A DNA stretch of 64,000 bases from Halomonas elongata DSM 2581 (GTDB taxonomy: Bacteria; Pseudomonadota; Gammaproteobacteria; Pseudomonadales; Halomonadaceae). Below are positions 22,419-33,405 of the stretch, piece by piece. Where the stretch lies: the NCBI RefSeq assembly GCF_000196875.2, contig NC_014532.2, positions 434,001 through 498,000 of the forward strand, read 5' to 3'. The translations under genes were made by a program, and so were the position numbers. How positions within the stretch are numbered: the first letter of the stretch is position 1; each line of letters opens with the position of its first letter. Under the pieces are notes generated by a model that ran no database searches, was not told the origin of the DNA, and worked only from the letters and a program-made list of their open reading frames with translations.

Positions 22419-23345
22419 TCAGGGCAGTTCTTCTTCGGCTTCCGCGTCTTCCTTCTTCGCCGGCATCAGGTCCGCGCGTTGCAGCTTGAGCGGCAGCAGC
22501 AGGGCGGCGGAGACATAGATGGACGAGAAGGTCCCGACCGCTATGCCGATGAACAGTGCCACGGCGAAGTAGTGGATCATGTCGCCGCCAAGAATCATCA
22601 GGGCCAGCACTACCAGCAGGGTGGTGCCGGATGTCGCGAGTGTCCGCGACAGGGTCTGGTTGATGGCTTCGTTGAAGATGGCGGGCATGTCGTCGATGCG
22701 TGACTTGCGGATGTTCTCGCGGATGCGGTCGTAGACCACGATGGTGTCGTTGAGCGAATAACCGATCACCGCGAGCACCGCCGCCAGTACCGTCAGGTCG
22801 AACTCGAAGCCGAACAGCGCAAAGATGCCCAGCACGATGAGGACATCGTGGCCCAGGGCCAGCAGGGCGCCGAGGGCGAACTTGTACTGGAAGCGAAAGG
22901 CCACGTAGAGCACGACGACGCCCAGCGCCACCAGCATGCCCATGCCGCTCTGGTCGCGCAGCTGATCGCCGACCTGGGCGCCGACGAACTCGGCACGTAC
23001 CAGGTCCACGTTGTTGCCACCCTGGCGGAGCAGGTCGACGACCTGGTTGCCGACATCGGCATCGAAGGCTTGCTGGAGGCGAATCAGCACCTCGGTGGAG
23101 GCGCCGAAGGTCTGCACCGCCACGTCCTTGAAGCCGGCGGCCTCGAGGGTTTCGCGCACCATGCTGAGAGCCGGGGCCGTGGCGTAACGGACTTCGACCA
23201 GGGTGCCGCCGGTGAAATCGAGCCCCAGGTTGAGCCCCTGGACCAGTATCGCGACCAACGATATCAGCAGCGTTGCCACCGAGAAGATGAAGGCATAGCG
23301 GCGCTTGCCCATGAAGTCGAATTGTCGATTGATGAGGGATTGCAT
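22419..23345 (-). CDS. secF: Protein translocase subunit SecF
   Basis: SecF works with SecD in the inner membrane, using the proton (or sodium) gradient to pull exported proteins through SecYEG. The 308-residue protein has a first membrane helix, a periplasmic domain, and a C-terminal bundle including VIGYSLNDTIVVYDRIREN and LSRTLATSGTTLLVVLALMILGG. The start was chosen at the ATG six bases after AGAGG. It follows secD immediately, as in most proteobacteria. Confidence 0.97.
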   Translation of the reverse strand: MQSLINRQFDFMGKRRYAFIFSVATLLISLVAILVQGLNLGLDFTGGTLVEVRYATAPALSMVRETLEAAGFKDVAVQTFGASTEVLIRLQQAFDADVGNQVVDLLRQGGNNVDLVRAEFVGAQVGDQLRDQSGMGMLVALGVVVLYVAFRFQYKFALGALLALGHDVLIVLGIFALFGFEFDLTVLAAVLAVIGYSLNDTIVVYDRIRENIRKSRIDDMPAIFNEAINQTLSRTLATSGTTLLVVLALMILGGDMIHYFAVALFIGIAVGTFSSIYVSAALLLPLKLQRADLMPAKKEDAEAEEELP

Positions 23346-23354
23346 GACCACCTC

Positions 23355-25205
23355 TTATATCCAGAGCTTCTTGACCGGCTTGCCGCCGTAGCACAGATTG
23401 ACCATGGCGCGGGTCACCATCAGTGCGGTGAACAGCGAGGTCAAAATGCCCAGTGACAGCGTCACGGCGAAGCCCTTGACCGGCCCGGTGCCGATCGAGA
23501 ACAGGATCAACGCCACCAGCAGGGTGGTGATGTTGGCGTCGACGATCGACGAGAAGGCGCGCTCGTAACCGGCGTGAATGGCTTGCTGGACCGAGAGCCC
23601 GTTACGCAGTTCCTCGCGGATGCGCTCGAAGATCAGCACATTGGCATCCACCGCCATCCCCAGCGTCAGTACGATACCGGCGATGCCCGGCAGGGTCAGG
23701 GTGGCGCCGAGCATCGACATGACCGCGACGAGCAGGGTCAGGTTGAACCCGAGGGCGAGATTGGCGAACACCCCGAACACTCGGTAGCGCACCAGCATGA
23801 ACAGCACCACCAGCAGCAGGCCGACCTGAACGGACAGAATGCCGCGCTCGACGTTCTTGGCGCCGAGGCTTGGCCCGATGGTGCGTTCCTGTGCGAAGTA
23901 CATCGGTGCGGCCAAGGAGCCGGAGCGCAGCAGCAGTGCCAGATCGGCCGCCTCGGTGGGCGACTCCAGGCCGGTGATGCGGAAGCTGTTGCCCAGCGCG
24001 CTCTGGATGGTGGCCAGGCTGATGATGCCGCGTTCGGTGTCCTGCGTACGTACGGTGGTGGGCTCGCCGTCCTTCATCACCGTGCGCTCGCGGGAATTGT
24101 GCTCGATGAACAGCACCGCCATGTTGCGCCCGATGTTGGTGCGGGTGGCACGGTTCATCAGAGTGCCGCCGGTACCGTCGAGGCTGATGTTGACCTGAGG
24201 GCGGCCGTTTTCATCGAAGCTGCGATTGGCATTCGAAACCCGGTCGCCGGTGATGATCACGTCGCGCATCAGGGTCGCGGTGCGGGCTTCATTGTCGCGG
24301 AACGGGAAGGTCTCGGTTTCGGACTCCGGCGTGTCGGGGCGTGCCTCGAGGCGGAACTCCAGGTTGGCCGTGGCGCCGATGATGCGCTTGGCGGCGGCGG
24401 TGTCCTGAACGCCGGGCAGCTCGACGACGATGCGATTCGGTCCCTGACGTTGCACCAGCGGCTCGGACACGCCCAGCTCGTTGACGCGGTTGCGCAGCGT
24501 GGTCAGGTTCTGGTTGACCGCATAGTCCTGAATCTCGTTGACGGCGGTGTCGGTCAGGGTCATCTCCAGGCCGGCGCCACGCGTCTTCTCGACGTTGCTG
24601 TAGTCGAAATCGGGATATTCGGGGGCGATCAGTTGCCGAGCCTGGTCACGATCCTCGGCGTTCATGAAGTCCATGCTGATCGAGCGCTCGCCGAGCTCGG
24701 TGTTGCGATAGCGCAGTCGCTCGTCGCGCAGGAGGTTGCGCATGGCGCTGGCATCCGATTCCAGGCGCTGGGTGATGGCGGCTTCCATGTCGACTTCGAG
24801 CAGGAAGTGCACGCCGCCGCGCAGGTCGAGGCCCAGCGTCATGGGCGAGGCGGCCAGTGATTCCAGCCAGGCGGGCGTGGATTCGGCCTGGTTCAGCGCC
24901 ACGACATAGTCTTCGCCGAGCGAGTCGCCGAGCAGATCACGTGCTCTGATCTGGTCGTCGGCGTGGCGAAGCCGGATCAGGACGCTCTGGGGCTGGCGCT
25001 CGATGGCTTGCGTGGCGATGCCCGCTTCATCGAGGGAATCCTCGAGGCGGTCGAGCCGTCGTTCGTCGAGGGTGAATTCGCCGCGGTCACTGCTGATCTG
25101 TACCGCCGGATCCTCGGGGAAGAGGTTGGGAAGAGCGTAGATCAGGCCGACGACGAGGACGAGGAGTATCAGCAGATACTTCCACAGGGGGTAACGGTTG
25201 AGCAT
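23355..25205 (-). CDS. secD: Protein translocase subunit SecD
   Basis: The larger subunit of the SecDF motor, with one N-terminal membrane helix, a large periplasmic P1 domain that contacts emerging substrates, and five C-terminal helices. Visible signatures are LGLDLRGGVHFLLEV, the P1 segment GVSEPLVQRQGPNRIVVELPGVQD, and GMAVDANVLIFERIREEL in the membrane part. The 616 residues equal the E. coli length. It sits between yajC and secF. Confidence 0.97.
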   Translation of the reverse strand: MLNRYPLWKYLLILLVLVVGLIYALPNLFPEDPAVQISSDRGEFTLDERRLDRLEDSLDEAGIATQAIERQPQSVLIRLRHADDQIRARDLLGDSLGEDYVVALNQAESTPAWLESLAASPMTLGLDLRGGVHFLLEVDMEAAITQRLESDASAMRNLLRDERLRYRNTELGERSISMDFMNAEDRDQARQLIAPEYPDFDYSNVEKTRGAGLEMTLTDTAVNEIQDYAVNQNLTTLRNRVNELGVSEPLVQRQGPNRIVVELPGVQDTAAAKRIIGATANLEFRLEARPDTPESETETFPFRDNEARTATLMRDVIITGDRVSNANRSFDENGRPQVNISLDGTGGTLMNRATRTNIGRNMAVLFIEHNSRERTVMKDGEPTTVRTQDTERGIISLATIQSALGNSFRITGLESPTEAADLALLLRSGSLAAPMYFAQERTIGPSLGAKNVERGILSVQVGLLLVVLFMLVRYRVFGVFANLALGFNLTLLVAVMSMLGATLTLPGIAGIVLTLGMAVDANVLIFERIREELRNGLSVQQAIHAGYERAFSSIVDANITTLLVALILFSIGTGPVKGFAVTLSLGILTSLFTALMVTRAMVNLCYGGKPVKKLWI

Positions 25206-25342
25206 GGGGGCCCTGCCCTCAGGTTGCTGATGATGGAGACGGGCGTTGCGTCATCACGAGCACCGGGCGGAGCCGGTTGGCCGGGCCCCGCCTCGGTGGT
25301 CGCAGGGCAGCCCGCACCGCAGGGCGGCGCGAGCGTGTCCAG

Positions 25343-25681
25343 TTAGATGGACTTGAGCGTGCCCTTGGGCAGGACGGTGGCCACGGCGTTCTTCTGCACG
25401 TTGACCTCGGTGCCCTCGGCGATTTCCATGGTGAGGAATTCGCTGTCTTCGCTGACCTTGGTGATACGGCCCAGCATGCCGCCGCCGATGACGATCTCAT
25501 CGCCCTTGGAAAGGCCGGAAATCAGCTTCTTGTGCTGCTTGGCCCGCTTGGCCTGAGGGCGCCACAGCAGGAAGTAGAAAATCAGCACGAAACCGACCAG
25601 CATCACGATCTGGGCGATGCCTCCGCCCGGTGCGCCGCCGGCGTCCTGGGCCAGGGCCGGGGAAATGAAGAAGTCCAGCAT
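25343..25681 (-). CDS. yajC: Preprotein translocase accessory subunit YajC
   Basis: A small single-span membrane protein associated with SecDF. In 112 residues there is a short periplasmic N-terminus, one membrane helix (IVMLVGFVLIFYFLLW) at about 26-41, then the basic RPQAKRAKQHKKLISGLSKGDEIVIGGGMLGRI segment typical of YajC. The order tgt-yajC-secD-secF is conserved. Confidence 0.96.
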   Translation of the reverse strand: MLDFFISPALAQDAGGAPGGGIAQIVMLVGFVLIFYFLLWRPQAKRAKQHKKLISGLSKGDEIVIGGGMLGRITKVSEDSEFLTMEIAEGTEVNVQKNAVATVLPKGTLKSI

Positions 25682-25761
25682 TTACGACAGTCTCCTGAGT
25701 CGTGGTAAACAAAGTGGCGCCTAGCGGCGCTCGTCGGCGGGCCTTGTGGGCCAGCCAACCG

Positions 25762-27970
<2,209 letters not shown>

Positions 27971-28069
27971 GGCGTGACTCGGTTGATCAGGATAAAGCAG
28001 AACGGAGCCGCCGGCACGGCGGCAAGCCGCATAGGATACCGTTTCCTGGCCACGAAGTCAGGACGGCGA

Positions 28070-28097
28070 TTGACCTGCTTCGCTGGCTCCGTATAAT
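28070..28097 (+). promoter_or_regulatory. Promoter of tRNA-Leu
   Basis: TTGACC and TATAAT are 16 bp apart and end 11 bases before the tRNA, a near-consensus sigma-70 promoter. A GC-rich stretch (GCAACGCC) follows the -10, as is common at stringently controlled stable-RNA promoters. Confidence 0.8.
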
Positions 28098-28108
28098 GCA
28101 ACGCCGTT

Positions 28109-28195
28109 GCCGGTGTGGCGGAATTGGTAGACGCAGCGGATTCAAAATCCGCCGCCTTCACGGGTGTGTCGGTTCGAGTCCGACCACCGGCACCA
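28109..28195 (+). tRNA. tRNA-Leu (anticodon CAA), CCA encoded
   Basis: An 87-nt class II tRNA. Acceptor arms GCCGGTG and CACCGGC pair fully, the anticodon stem GCGGA/TCCGC encloses loop TTCAAAA with anticodon CAA for UUG codons, a long variable arm is present, and the T-loop is GGTTCGAGTCC. The discriminator A and CCA are encoded. Its 3' part serves as the attachment site of a former mobile element: a decayed integrase reading frame ends inside it on the opposite strand. Confidence 0.97.
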
Positions 28196-28430
28196 CTTTG
28201 ACATCAAGTGGTTAGCAGCACCCCCTTCTTCTTGTAGCACCTCTCCCTCAGTGCTTGGTCGCAGTTTGGTCGCATTCAAACGCGGCAACCTCGTTGCAAT
28301 GTCGTCCAGTCCCGCATCGAACATGTGCGCGTAGCGGCTGGTGACGATCAGGCTTGAATGCCCAGCAGATCCCGACCGTTGTCATGCTCTTGCCAGCTAT
28401 ACAGGCCTCATCATGCCGCATATGGCAGCG
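28142..28430 (-). pseudogene. Decayed tyrosine recombinase (integrase) C-terminus abutting tRNA-Leu
   Basis: Minus-strand translation gives GHSSLIVTSRYAHMFDAGL, the C-terminal box of phage-type integrases with catalytic His and Tyr, then continues to a stop inside the tRNA gene. The expected DLLG just before GH is in another frame (one G missing), and further upstream HMRHDEACIAGKSMTTVG, resembling the Arg-box region, is in a third frame. The rest of the gene is absent. This is a remnant of an element that once integrated at this tRNA. The upstream border is approximate. Confidence 0.8.
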
Positions 28431-28581
28431 GGCCAGTGTTCGGTTTCCGGAGTATCACGCCATCCTGTCCTTCCTCGCGAGGATGGCGTAGGGTAGCGGT
28501 AGTGCGGCCCTTTTCCTGCTAACGGTTAGAGGGCTGTTTTTATTGGTACTCCCGTACGCCATGTCTGGCAAGGAGGCTCAT

Positions 28582-28992
28582 ATGGTGGCGCGTCCCCCCT
28601 TGATCATCAATCGGCTCGATGCCGAGCGACTGCAGCGACTCATTGATGCGGCCGGCGAGGATGCCGTGGCGCTTTCCCTGGAGGAGGAACTGGAGCGTGG
28701 CGAGGTGCTCGAGCCGGAGCAGATCCCGGCGGATGTGATCAGCATGAACAGCCGGGTGCGCTTTACCGACCTGACGCGCGAGCGTGAGATCGTCAAGACT
28801 CTGGTCTATCCTCATGCGCTGGATGCTACCGAAGATGGCGTTTCGGTCATGGCGCCGGTCGGGGCGGCCCTTCTCGGCCTGCATGTCGGTGATGTCATAG
28901 AAGAGTGGCCGCTGCCCGGCGGGAAACAGACGTCACTGCGCGTCGATGCCATTCTCTGGCAGCCGGAGCGGGAAGGGCAGTTTCACCGCTAG
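28582..28992 (+). CDS. rnk: Nucleoside diphosphate kinase regulator Rnk (GreA/B-like)
   Basis: Rnk binds RNA polymerase through a coiled-coil finger plus a GreA/GreB-type C-terminal FKBP-like domain. The 136-residue product equals E. coli Rnk in length. It starts MVARPPLIINRLDAERLQRL after a perfect AGGAGG five bases upstream; an ATG seven codons earlier is less well placed. The C-terminal part contains LVYPHALDA, VSVMAPVGAALLGL and GDVIEEWPLPGG, the Gre C-terminal pattern. It stands alone between the integrase scar and a repeat. Confidence 0.92.
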   Translation: MVARPPLIINRLDAERLQRLIDAAGEDAVALSLEEELERGEVLEPEQIPADVISMNSRVRFTDLTREREIVKTLVYPHALDATEDGVSVMAPVGAALLGLHVGDVIEEWPLPGGKQTSLRVDAILWQPEREGQFHR

Positions 28993-28993
28993 G

Positions 28994-29090
28994 GTCTGTA
29001 TGAAAAGTGCCTGCACTCGGTGAAGCAGTGTTGAAATCGCTCTCGTGCGAGAGTCCGATCAAAATGCTCATTTACCCTTGTAAACTGCGC
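28994..29090. repeat. Intergenic repeat copy 1 (GAAAAGTGCCTGCACTCGGTGA type) with two hairpins
   Basis: This non-coding stretch after rnk holds the block at 29002-29023, which recurs with two mismatches at 36290-36311. Inside lie a perfect hairpin CTCTCG-TG-CGAGAG (29040-29053) and TTTAC-N4-GTAAA (29071-29084). The TTTAC/GTAAA hairpin and a nearby TTGAAATC are shared in style with the element in the iscS-iscA gap, which suggests related repeat families. Only part of the element appears to be present. Confidence 0.55.
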
Positions 29091-29218
29091 AAGACCCAGG
29101 AGGCGAGGGGGCCGGTACCGTCATCGTCTCCCGATCGTCAGGCGGTCGTTTCACAACGCATCTGTTCTCGCCGACAGGCCGGGAGACGCCTTGTCGGTCA
29201 TGTTCACGGAGAATGCTC

Positions 29219-29839
29219 ATGCCACTTTCCCTCTGGCTGTCGTTGGCGGCTATCTGCGCCATGGGGGCCATGTCGCCCGGGCCGAGTCTGGCACTGGTAC
29301 TGCGCCATACTCTGGGAGGCGGTCGCACGCCGGGCGTGGCGGCGGCCTTGTCCCATGCCCTGGGAGTGGGGTTTTATGCGCTGCTGACTGTCTGGGGACT
29401 CGGGGCGCTGATCGTGCGATTCCCGGCGCTGTTCCAGGTGATCACCTGGGCTGGGGCGGCCTATCTGGCCTGGCTGGGCATCAAGGCTCTGCGTGCCGGG
29501 CGAGCGGGAGCGCTCAACGCTGATGCCATGGCCACCTCCGGCATGCAGGCGGCACGTGAAGGGATGCTGGTGGCGCTCGCCAATCCCAAGCTCATCCTGT
29601 TCTTCGTCGCCCTGCTCAGCCAGTTCGTGACGCCGGACATGAGTCTGGCGGCACGTGCGATCATCGTGTTCACGGCCATGATCATCGACGGCGGCTGGTA
29701 TGTGCTGGTCGCCGTCGGGTTATCCCACTCCCGGGTGTTGCCCTGGCTGCAGGCTCGAGCCCACTGGATCAACCGGGCAACTGGCGTGCTGCTGTTGGCG
29801 CTGGCGTTGCGGGTTGCCCTTGGGCCTATTGGCGGCTGA
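29219..29839 (+). CDS. LysE/RhtB-family amino acid exporter
   Basis: A six-helix inner-membrane exporter of the LysE/RhtB superfamily, which pumps out amino acids or their analogues. The N-terminus LWLSLAAICAMGAMSPGPSLALVLRHTLGGGR carries the family PGP motif, and ALANPKLILFFVALLSQF is the second conserved region. I use the second of two close ATGs because GGAGA is then at normal spacing. The substrate cannot be told from sequence. Confidence 0.9.
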   Translation: MPLSLWLSLAAICAMGAMSPGPSLALVLRHTLGGGRTPGVAAALSHALGVGFYALLTVWGLGALIVRFPALFQVITWAGAAYLAWLGIKALRAGRAGALNADAMATSGMQAAREGMLVALANPKLILFFVALLSQFVTPDMSLAARAIIVFTAMIIDGGWYVLVAVGLSHSRVLPWLQARAHWINRATGVLLLALALRVALGPIGG

Positions 29840-29852
29840 ATCCGGCAAGGCG

Positions 29853-30377
29853 TCACGGGGCGCCATGCAGCAGAGCATCACGCCTGAGGCGCAGCATGGT
29901 GATCACATTGGTGATGAAGATCAGGGTCTCGGCGATGCTGCCGCCGATGGAGCCCGCCAGCAGGTTGCTGATGATCCAGCAGAAGGCGGCACTGGCCAGC
30001 AGGACACGCATGGCGATGCCACGCAACATGAACATGCCATAGGTGCCCAGTAGCCCCGCCGCCAGGGCCGGAATATCCCGTGGTCCGCTCCAGGTCAGGG
30101 CGGCGATCGCGAGGGTGGCGACCAGCATCGCGAGCATGATGCCGGTATGGCGCGGATAGCGGCGTGCCAGGGCGATACGCAGCACGATCAGCGCGGAGAT
30201 GCCGGACGCCACCCAGCTCTGGAAGAGTGCGAACTGGGCGGCGAAGGCGACATTGGCAAATACCAGAATCACGAACAGCCGGTCGTCGCGCTTGTTGGCA
30301 AAGGCGACGACGCAAAGCGCCAGGGCGACAAGGCTGACCGCCTGTCCCAGCATCCATCTGAGCGTCCAGTCTTCCAT
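29853..30377 (-). CDS. YgjV-family inner-membrane protein
   Basis: A 174-residue hydrophobic protein with about six predicted membrane helices, of the YgjV family of unknown function. The pattern QAVSLVALALCVVAFANKRDDRLFVILVFANVAFAAQFALFQ at the N-terminus and SNLLAGSIGGSIAETLIFITNVITMLRLRRD at the C-terminus are the parts that fit. It is convergent with the LysE exporter gene and lies downstream of aidB on the same strand. Confidence 0.75.
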   Translation of the reverse strand: MEDWTLRWMLGQAVSLVALALCVVAFANKRDDRLFVILVFANVAFAAQFALFQSWVASGISALIVLRIALARRYPRHTGIMLAMLVATLAIAALTWSGPRDIPALAAGLLGTYGMFMLRGIAMRVLLASAAFCWIISNLLAGSIGGSIAETLIFITNVITMLRLRRDALLHGAP

Positions 30378-30437
30378 GAGTGGCTCCGCGACAAAGGGCT
30401 TCGGCCCCTCACTCTACACGCAAAACCCCGGGGAAGC

Positions 30438-32087
30438 TCAGGGCTGGATACGGTTCAGAATCGCCGCTTCGGGTGCATCCGCGGGCAAGGTTCCGAAGAC
30501 GGGACTGGCATCGATGAACCGCGAGCGACAGAAGGTCTCGCCGATCTCGGCAGGAGCATGGCGCAGCAGCAGAGCGCCCTGCAGGCATTGAGCCAGGCGC
30601 TGTGTCAGCCAGCGTGCCTGCCGCTCCAGAGTATCCGGCGGCGCTTCGAGACGCGTGACGAGCTCCTGCATGGCGGTATCCAGCGCCGATGATGCACCGC
30701 GAGCGGCGTCGAGTTCCTGGCGGAGTGCCGTCAGCGCTTCGGGATGACGACCGAACACCCGCAACACGTCGAGGCAGATGACGTTGCCCGAGCCTTCCCA
30801 GATGGAGTTCACCGGCGCTTCGCGATAGAGCCGTGCCAGCGGCGATTCCTCCACATAGCCGATGCCGCCGAGGCATTCCATGGCTTCGGCCAGAAAGGCG
30901 GGTGCACGCTTGTTGTGCCAGTACTTGGCCAGTGCCGGCAGCAGGCGGGCCAGGGCGGTCTCATGGGCGTCGCCCCGGGCGGCGCCGTCGAAGGCACGGG
31001 CGGTGCGCAGGGTCAGGGCGACGCCGGCCTCGACTTCCAGGGCCATGTCGGCGAGCAGGGTACGCATCAAGGGTTGTTCGGCCAGGCATCGGCCGAAGGC
31101 GTGTCGGGCTCGAACGTGCCGCCAGGCCTCGCTCAGTGCCTGGCGCATCATCGCCACCGGCGCGGTGGCGGCATCCAGTCGGGTCTGCTGGACCATCGAA
31201 AGGATGGTGGCGACGCCGCGCCCGGGTTCACCCAGCGGTTCGGCCCAGGTATCGCGGTATTCGATTTCCGCCGAGGCATTGGCCCGGTTGCCACACTTGT
31301 CCTTGAGTCGTTGCAGCTCGATGGCGTTGCGCTCGCCATCCGGGGTGAAGCGAGGCACCAGGAAACAGCCTAGGCCATCGTCGGTTTGCGCCAGGGTCAG
31401 GAAGGCATCCGACATGGGCGCGCTGCAGAACCACTTGTGGCCGTTCAACCGCCAGCCGTCGGCGACGGGAGTGGCTTGGGTGGTGTTGGCGCGAACGTCG
31501 CTGCCGCCCTGTTTCTCGGTCATCGCCATGCCGAAGGTCAGCGCCGTCTTGCGTTCGGCGGGCAGCGCCCGGGGGTCGTAATCCCAGTGCAGCAGGCCGG
31601 GAGACCAGCGCTCATGCAGGCTTGGCGAGTGGCGCAGCGCCGGCATGGCAGCATGGGTCATGGTCACCGGGCAGCAGAAGCCGGGCTCGGCCTGGGTGAG
31701 CAGGTACAGGGCCGCCACATGGGCCTGGTGCCCGCCGCGACCTTCCTCCTGCCAGGCAACCGCGTGCCAGCCATGGTCCATGGCCAGGTGCATCAGTTCA
31801 TGGTAGGCCGGGTGGTAGTCGACGGCATCCAGGCGTCGCCCGTAGCGGTCGAAGAGTCGCAGTTCGGGCGGGTGACGGTTGGCGGCCTCGCCCAGAGCTC
31901 GGACGTGTTCGCTGCCGACGTCGCGCCCCAGCGGCGCCAGGCGTTCGGCTACCCAGTCGGGGGCCTCGCGTGCCAAGGCTTCGCGCATCGGCAGGTCGTC
32001 CTCGAGGAGATCGCGATCCTCGGGGGGAGGGGGCTGGTTGGTCACCTCATGGGTGGCCAGTCGGGCACGCGGCGCATATTCCTGCAT
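30438..32087 (-). CDS. aidB: AidB-like acyl-CoA dehydrogenase family flavoprotein
   Basis: AidB is a FAD protein of the acyl-CoA dehydrogenase fold, linked in E. coli to the adaptive response to alkylation damage; its exact reaction is unsettled. The 549 residues align through the length of E. coli AidB (541): NPPELRLFDRYGRRLDAVDYHPAYH, GMAMTEKQGGSDV, NGHKWFCSAPMSDA, LKDKCGNRANAS and REAPVNSIWEGSGNVICLDVLR. No ada or alk gene is nearby. It is divergent from the Nudix gene. Confidence 0.93.
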   Translation of the reverse strand: MQEYAPRARLATHEVTNQPPPPEDRDLLEDDLPMREALAREAPDWVAERLAPLGRDVGSEHVRALGEAANRHPPELRLFDRYGRRLDAVDYHPAYHELMHLAMDHGWHAVAWQEEGRGGHQAHVAALYLLTQAEPGFCCPVTMTHAAMPALRHSPSLHERWSPGLLHWDYDPRALPAERKTALTFGMAMTEKQGGSDVRANTTQATPVADGWRLNGHKWFCSAPMSDAFLTLAQTDDGLGCFLVPRFTPDGERNAIELQRLKDKCGNRANASAEIEYRDTWAEPLGEPGRGVATILSMVQQTRLDAATAPVAMMRQALSEAWRHVRARHAFGRCLAEQPLMRTLLADMALEVEAGVALTLRTARAFDGAARGDAHETALARLLPALAKYWHNKRAPAFLAEAMECLGGIGYVEESPLARLYREAPVNSIWEGSGNVICLDVLRVFGRHPEALTALRQELDAARGASSALDTAMQELVTRLEAPPDTLERQARWLTQRLAQCLQGALLLRHAPAEIGETFCRSRFIDASPVFGTLPADAPEAAILNRIQP

Positions 32088-32275
32088 GGGAAGCTCCGAT
32101 GACTGGGCCTGTCGTGAGCATGGCCGCCACTCGGTGCCCGGTCAACGCCTTCGGCAGCGCTCGGGCCGGGTGAGGGCGCTAACGCCGTCGCCGGCGTACG
32201 GGATCGTGACGGTGGGGAGGTGACGTGCCCACGGCGAGCCGTTAGGCTGATTCTATTTCCCTTCAGGGAGTTTCC

Positions 32276-32830
32276 ATGGCCACCGAGCCCGGTGTGTCGT
32301 CCGAATCGACGACGGTCCAGCGCATATCCGACGAGAGCATCCAACTGGTGGATGCGCGCAATCGTCCCTGCGGCAGCGCCCCGCGCGCGACCATGCGGCG
32401 CTATTGCTTCTGGCACCGCGCCACCTACATCGTGGTGCGCAATGCACGGGGCGAGTTGTGCGTGCAGCGACGCACTCTGTACAAGGAGGTCTTCCCCGGC
32501 GGCATTGATCTGGCTGCCGGTGGCGTGGTCGGTGCCGGCGAGGCGGTGCATGTGGCGGCGAGACGCGAATTGGCCGAGGAACTCGGGATCGTCGGGGTGC
32601 CCCTGCGCCATGTGCTGGAGTTCGTTCATGCGCGGAATGGCAACCACATCTTCGGTAGTGCCTATCTGGTCGACTACGATGGCCCCCTGGTCCTGCAGGC
32701 GGAGGAAGTCGCCGAGGCCTTCTGGCTGCCTCCCGAGCAGGCCCTGGCGCTCGAGGATGTCACACCGGACACGCGTCAGGTGGTGGAGACGCTCATCCAC
32801 GACGGCTCACTCGTTGCGGTCTCCAGGTGA
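32276..32830 (+). CDS. Nudix hydrolase (YfcD/IDI-like subgroup)
   Basis: A 184-residue pyrophosphohydrolase. The Nudix box GGVVGAGEAVHVAARRELAEELGI fits GX5EX7REUXEEXGU exactly. The N-terminal half contains LVDARNRPCGSAPRATMR and HRATYIVV, typical of the YfcD group that resembles isopentenyl diphosphate isomerase in fold but lacks known isomerase activity. The ribosome-binding site AGGGAG is well placed. Substrate unknown. Confidence 0.9.
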   Translation: MATEPGVSSESTTVQRISDESIQLVDARNRPCGSAPRATMRRYCFWHRATYIVVRNARGELCVQRRTLYKEVFPGGIDLAAGGVVGAGEAVHVAARRELAEELGIVGVPLRHVLEFVHARNGNHIFGSAYLVDYDGPLVLQAEEVAEAFWLPPEQALALEDVTPDTRQVVETLIHDGSLVAVSR

Positions 32831-32901
32831 GTCTTCGGCGCGGGACTGGCGCCGAGGGAGCCGGCGTGGCATCTTGAAGGAACAGACAGCGAGCCCGAGC
32901 C

Positions 32902-33393
32902 ATGAGCATCCATGACCACGATTGCCGCACCCATGGCGGCGAGCCCTTCAACCTCCGCGCCCTGCGCGGCCAGGTGCTCCTGATCGTCAATGTGGCCAGC
33001 CGCTGTGGCTTCACGTCCCAGCTCGGCGAACTCGAGCGTCTCTATCGGCGTCACCGCGACCGCGGCTTCACCATACTGGCGTTCCCCTGCAATCAGTTCG
33101 GACGGCAATCTCCCGAGTCGGCGGCCGGATTCTGCTCGTTTGGTGAACAGACCTATAGCGTGACCTTTCCGCTGATGGAAAAGGTGCGGGTCAACGGGCG
33201 CCACGCTCATCCCTTGTTCGTCGAGCTCAAGCGCGAGGCGCCGGGAGTCCTGGGGACGAAGGCCATCAAGTGGAATTTCACCAAGTTCCTGGTGGCCCGG
33301 GATGGCCGCGTCGTGCGTCGCTTCCCGCCACGGGCGGGGATCAGGGAGCTCAACGAGGCGCTGGAGTCCATTCTGGACGAACCCTGGGGGTGA
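32902..33393 (+). CDS. Glutathione peroxidase family protein (cysteine type)
   Basis: A thiol peroxidase of the GPx fold, likely thioredoxin-dependent as in most bacteria. The 163-residue product keeps peroxidatic Cys in NVASRCGFTSQ, Gln in FPCNQFG, and Trp/Asn in IKWNFTKFL. The usual QFGGQEPG reads QFGRQSPES, and the second cysteine (GFCSFGEQTYSVTFP) lies three residues further from VTFP than in E. coli BtuE, by my alignment from memory. That may alter the resolving step. It is convergent with the next gene. Confidence 0.9.
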   Translation: MSIHDHDCRTHGGEPFNLRALRGQVLLIVNVASRCGFTSQLGELERLYRRHRDRGFTILAFPCNQFGRQSPESAAGFCSFGEQTYSVTFPLMEKVRVNGRHAHPLFVELKREAPGVLGTKAIKWNFTKFLVARDGRVVRRFPPRAGIRELNEALESILDEPWG

Positions 33394-33405
33394 CGCGGCT
33401 CGCCA

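Noticed and set aside
22213..23394. 393-codon minus-strand frame overlapping secF
   Set aside because: SecF in another frame of the same strand explains the region; the alternative product is low-complexity Arg/His/Pro.
28459..28487. GCCATCCT/AGGATGGC inverted repeat before rnk as a terminator
   Set aside because: It has a 13-nt loop and no T-run, and no gene ends just upstream on either strand apart from the integrase remnant.
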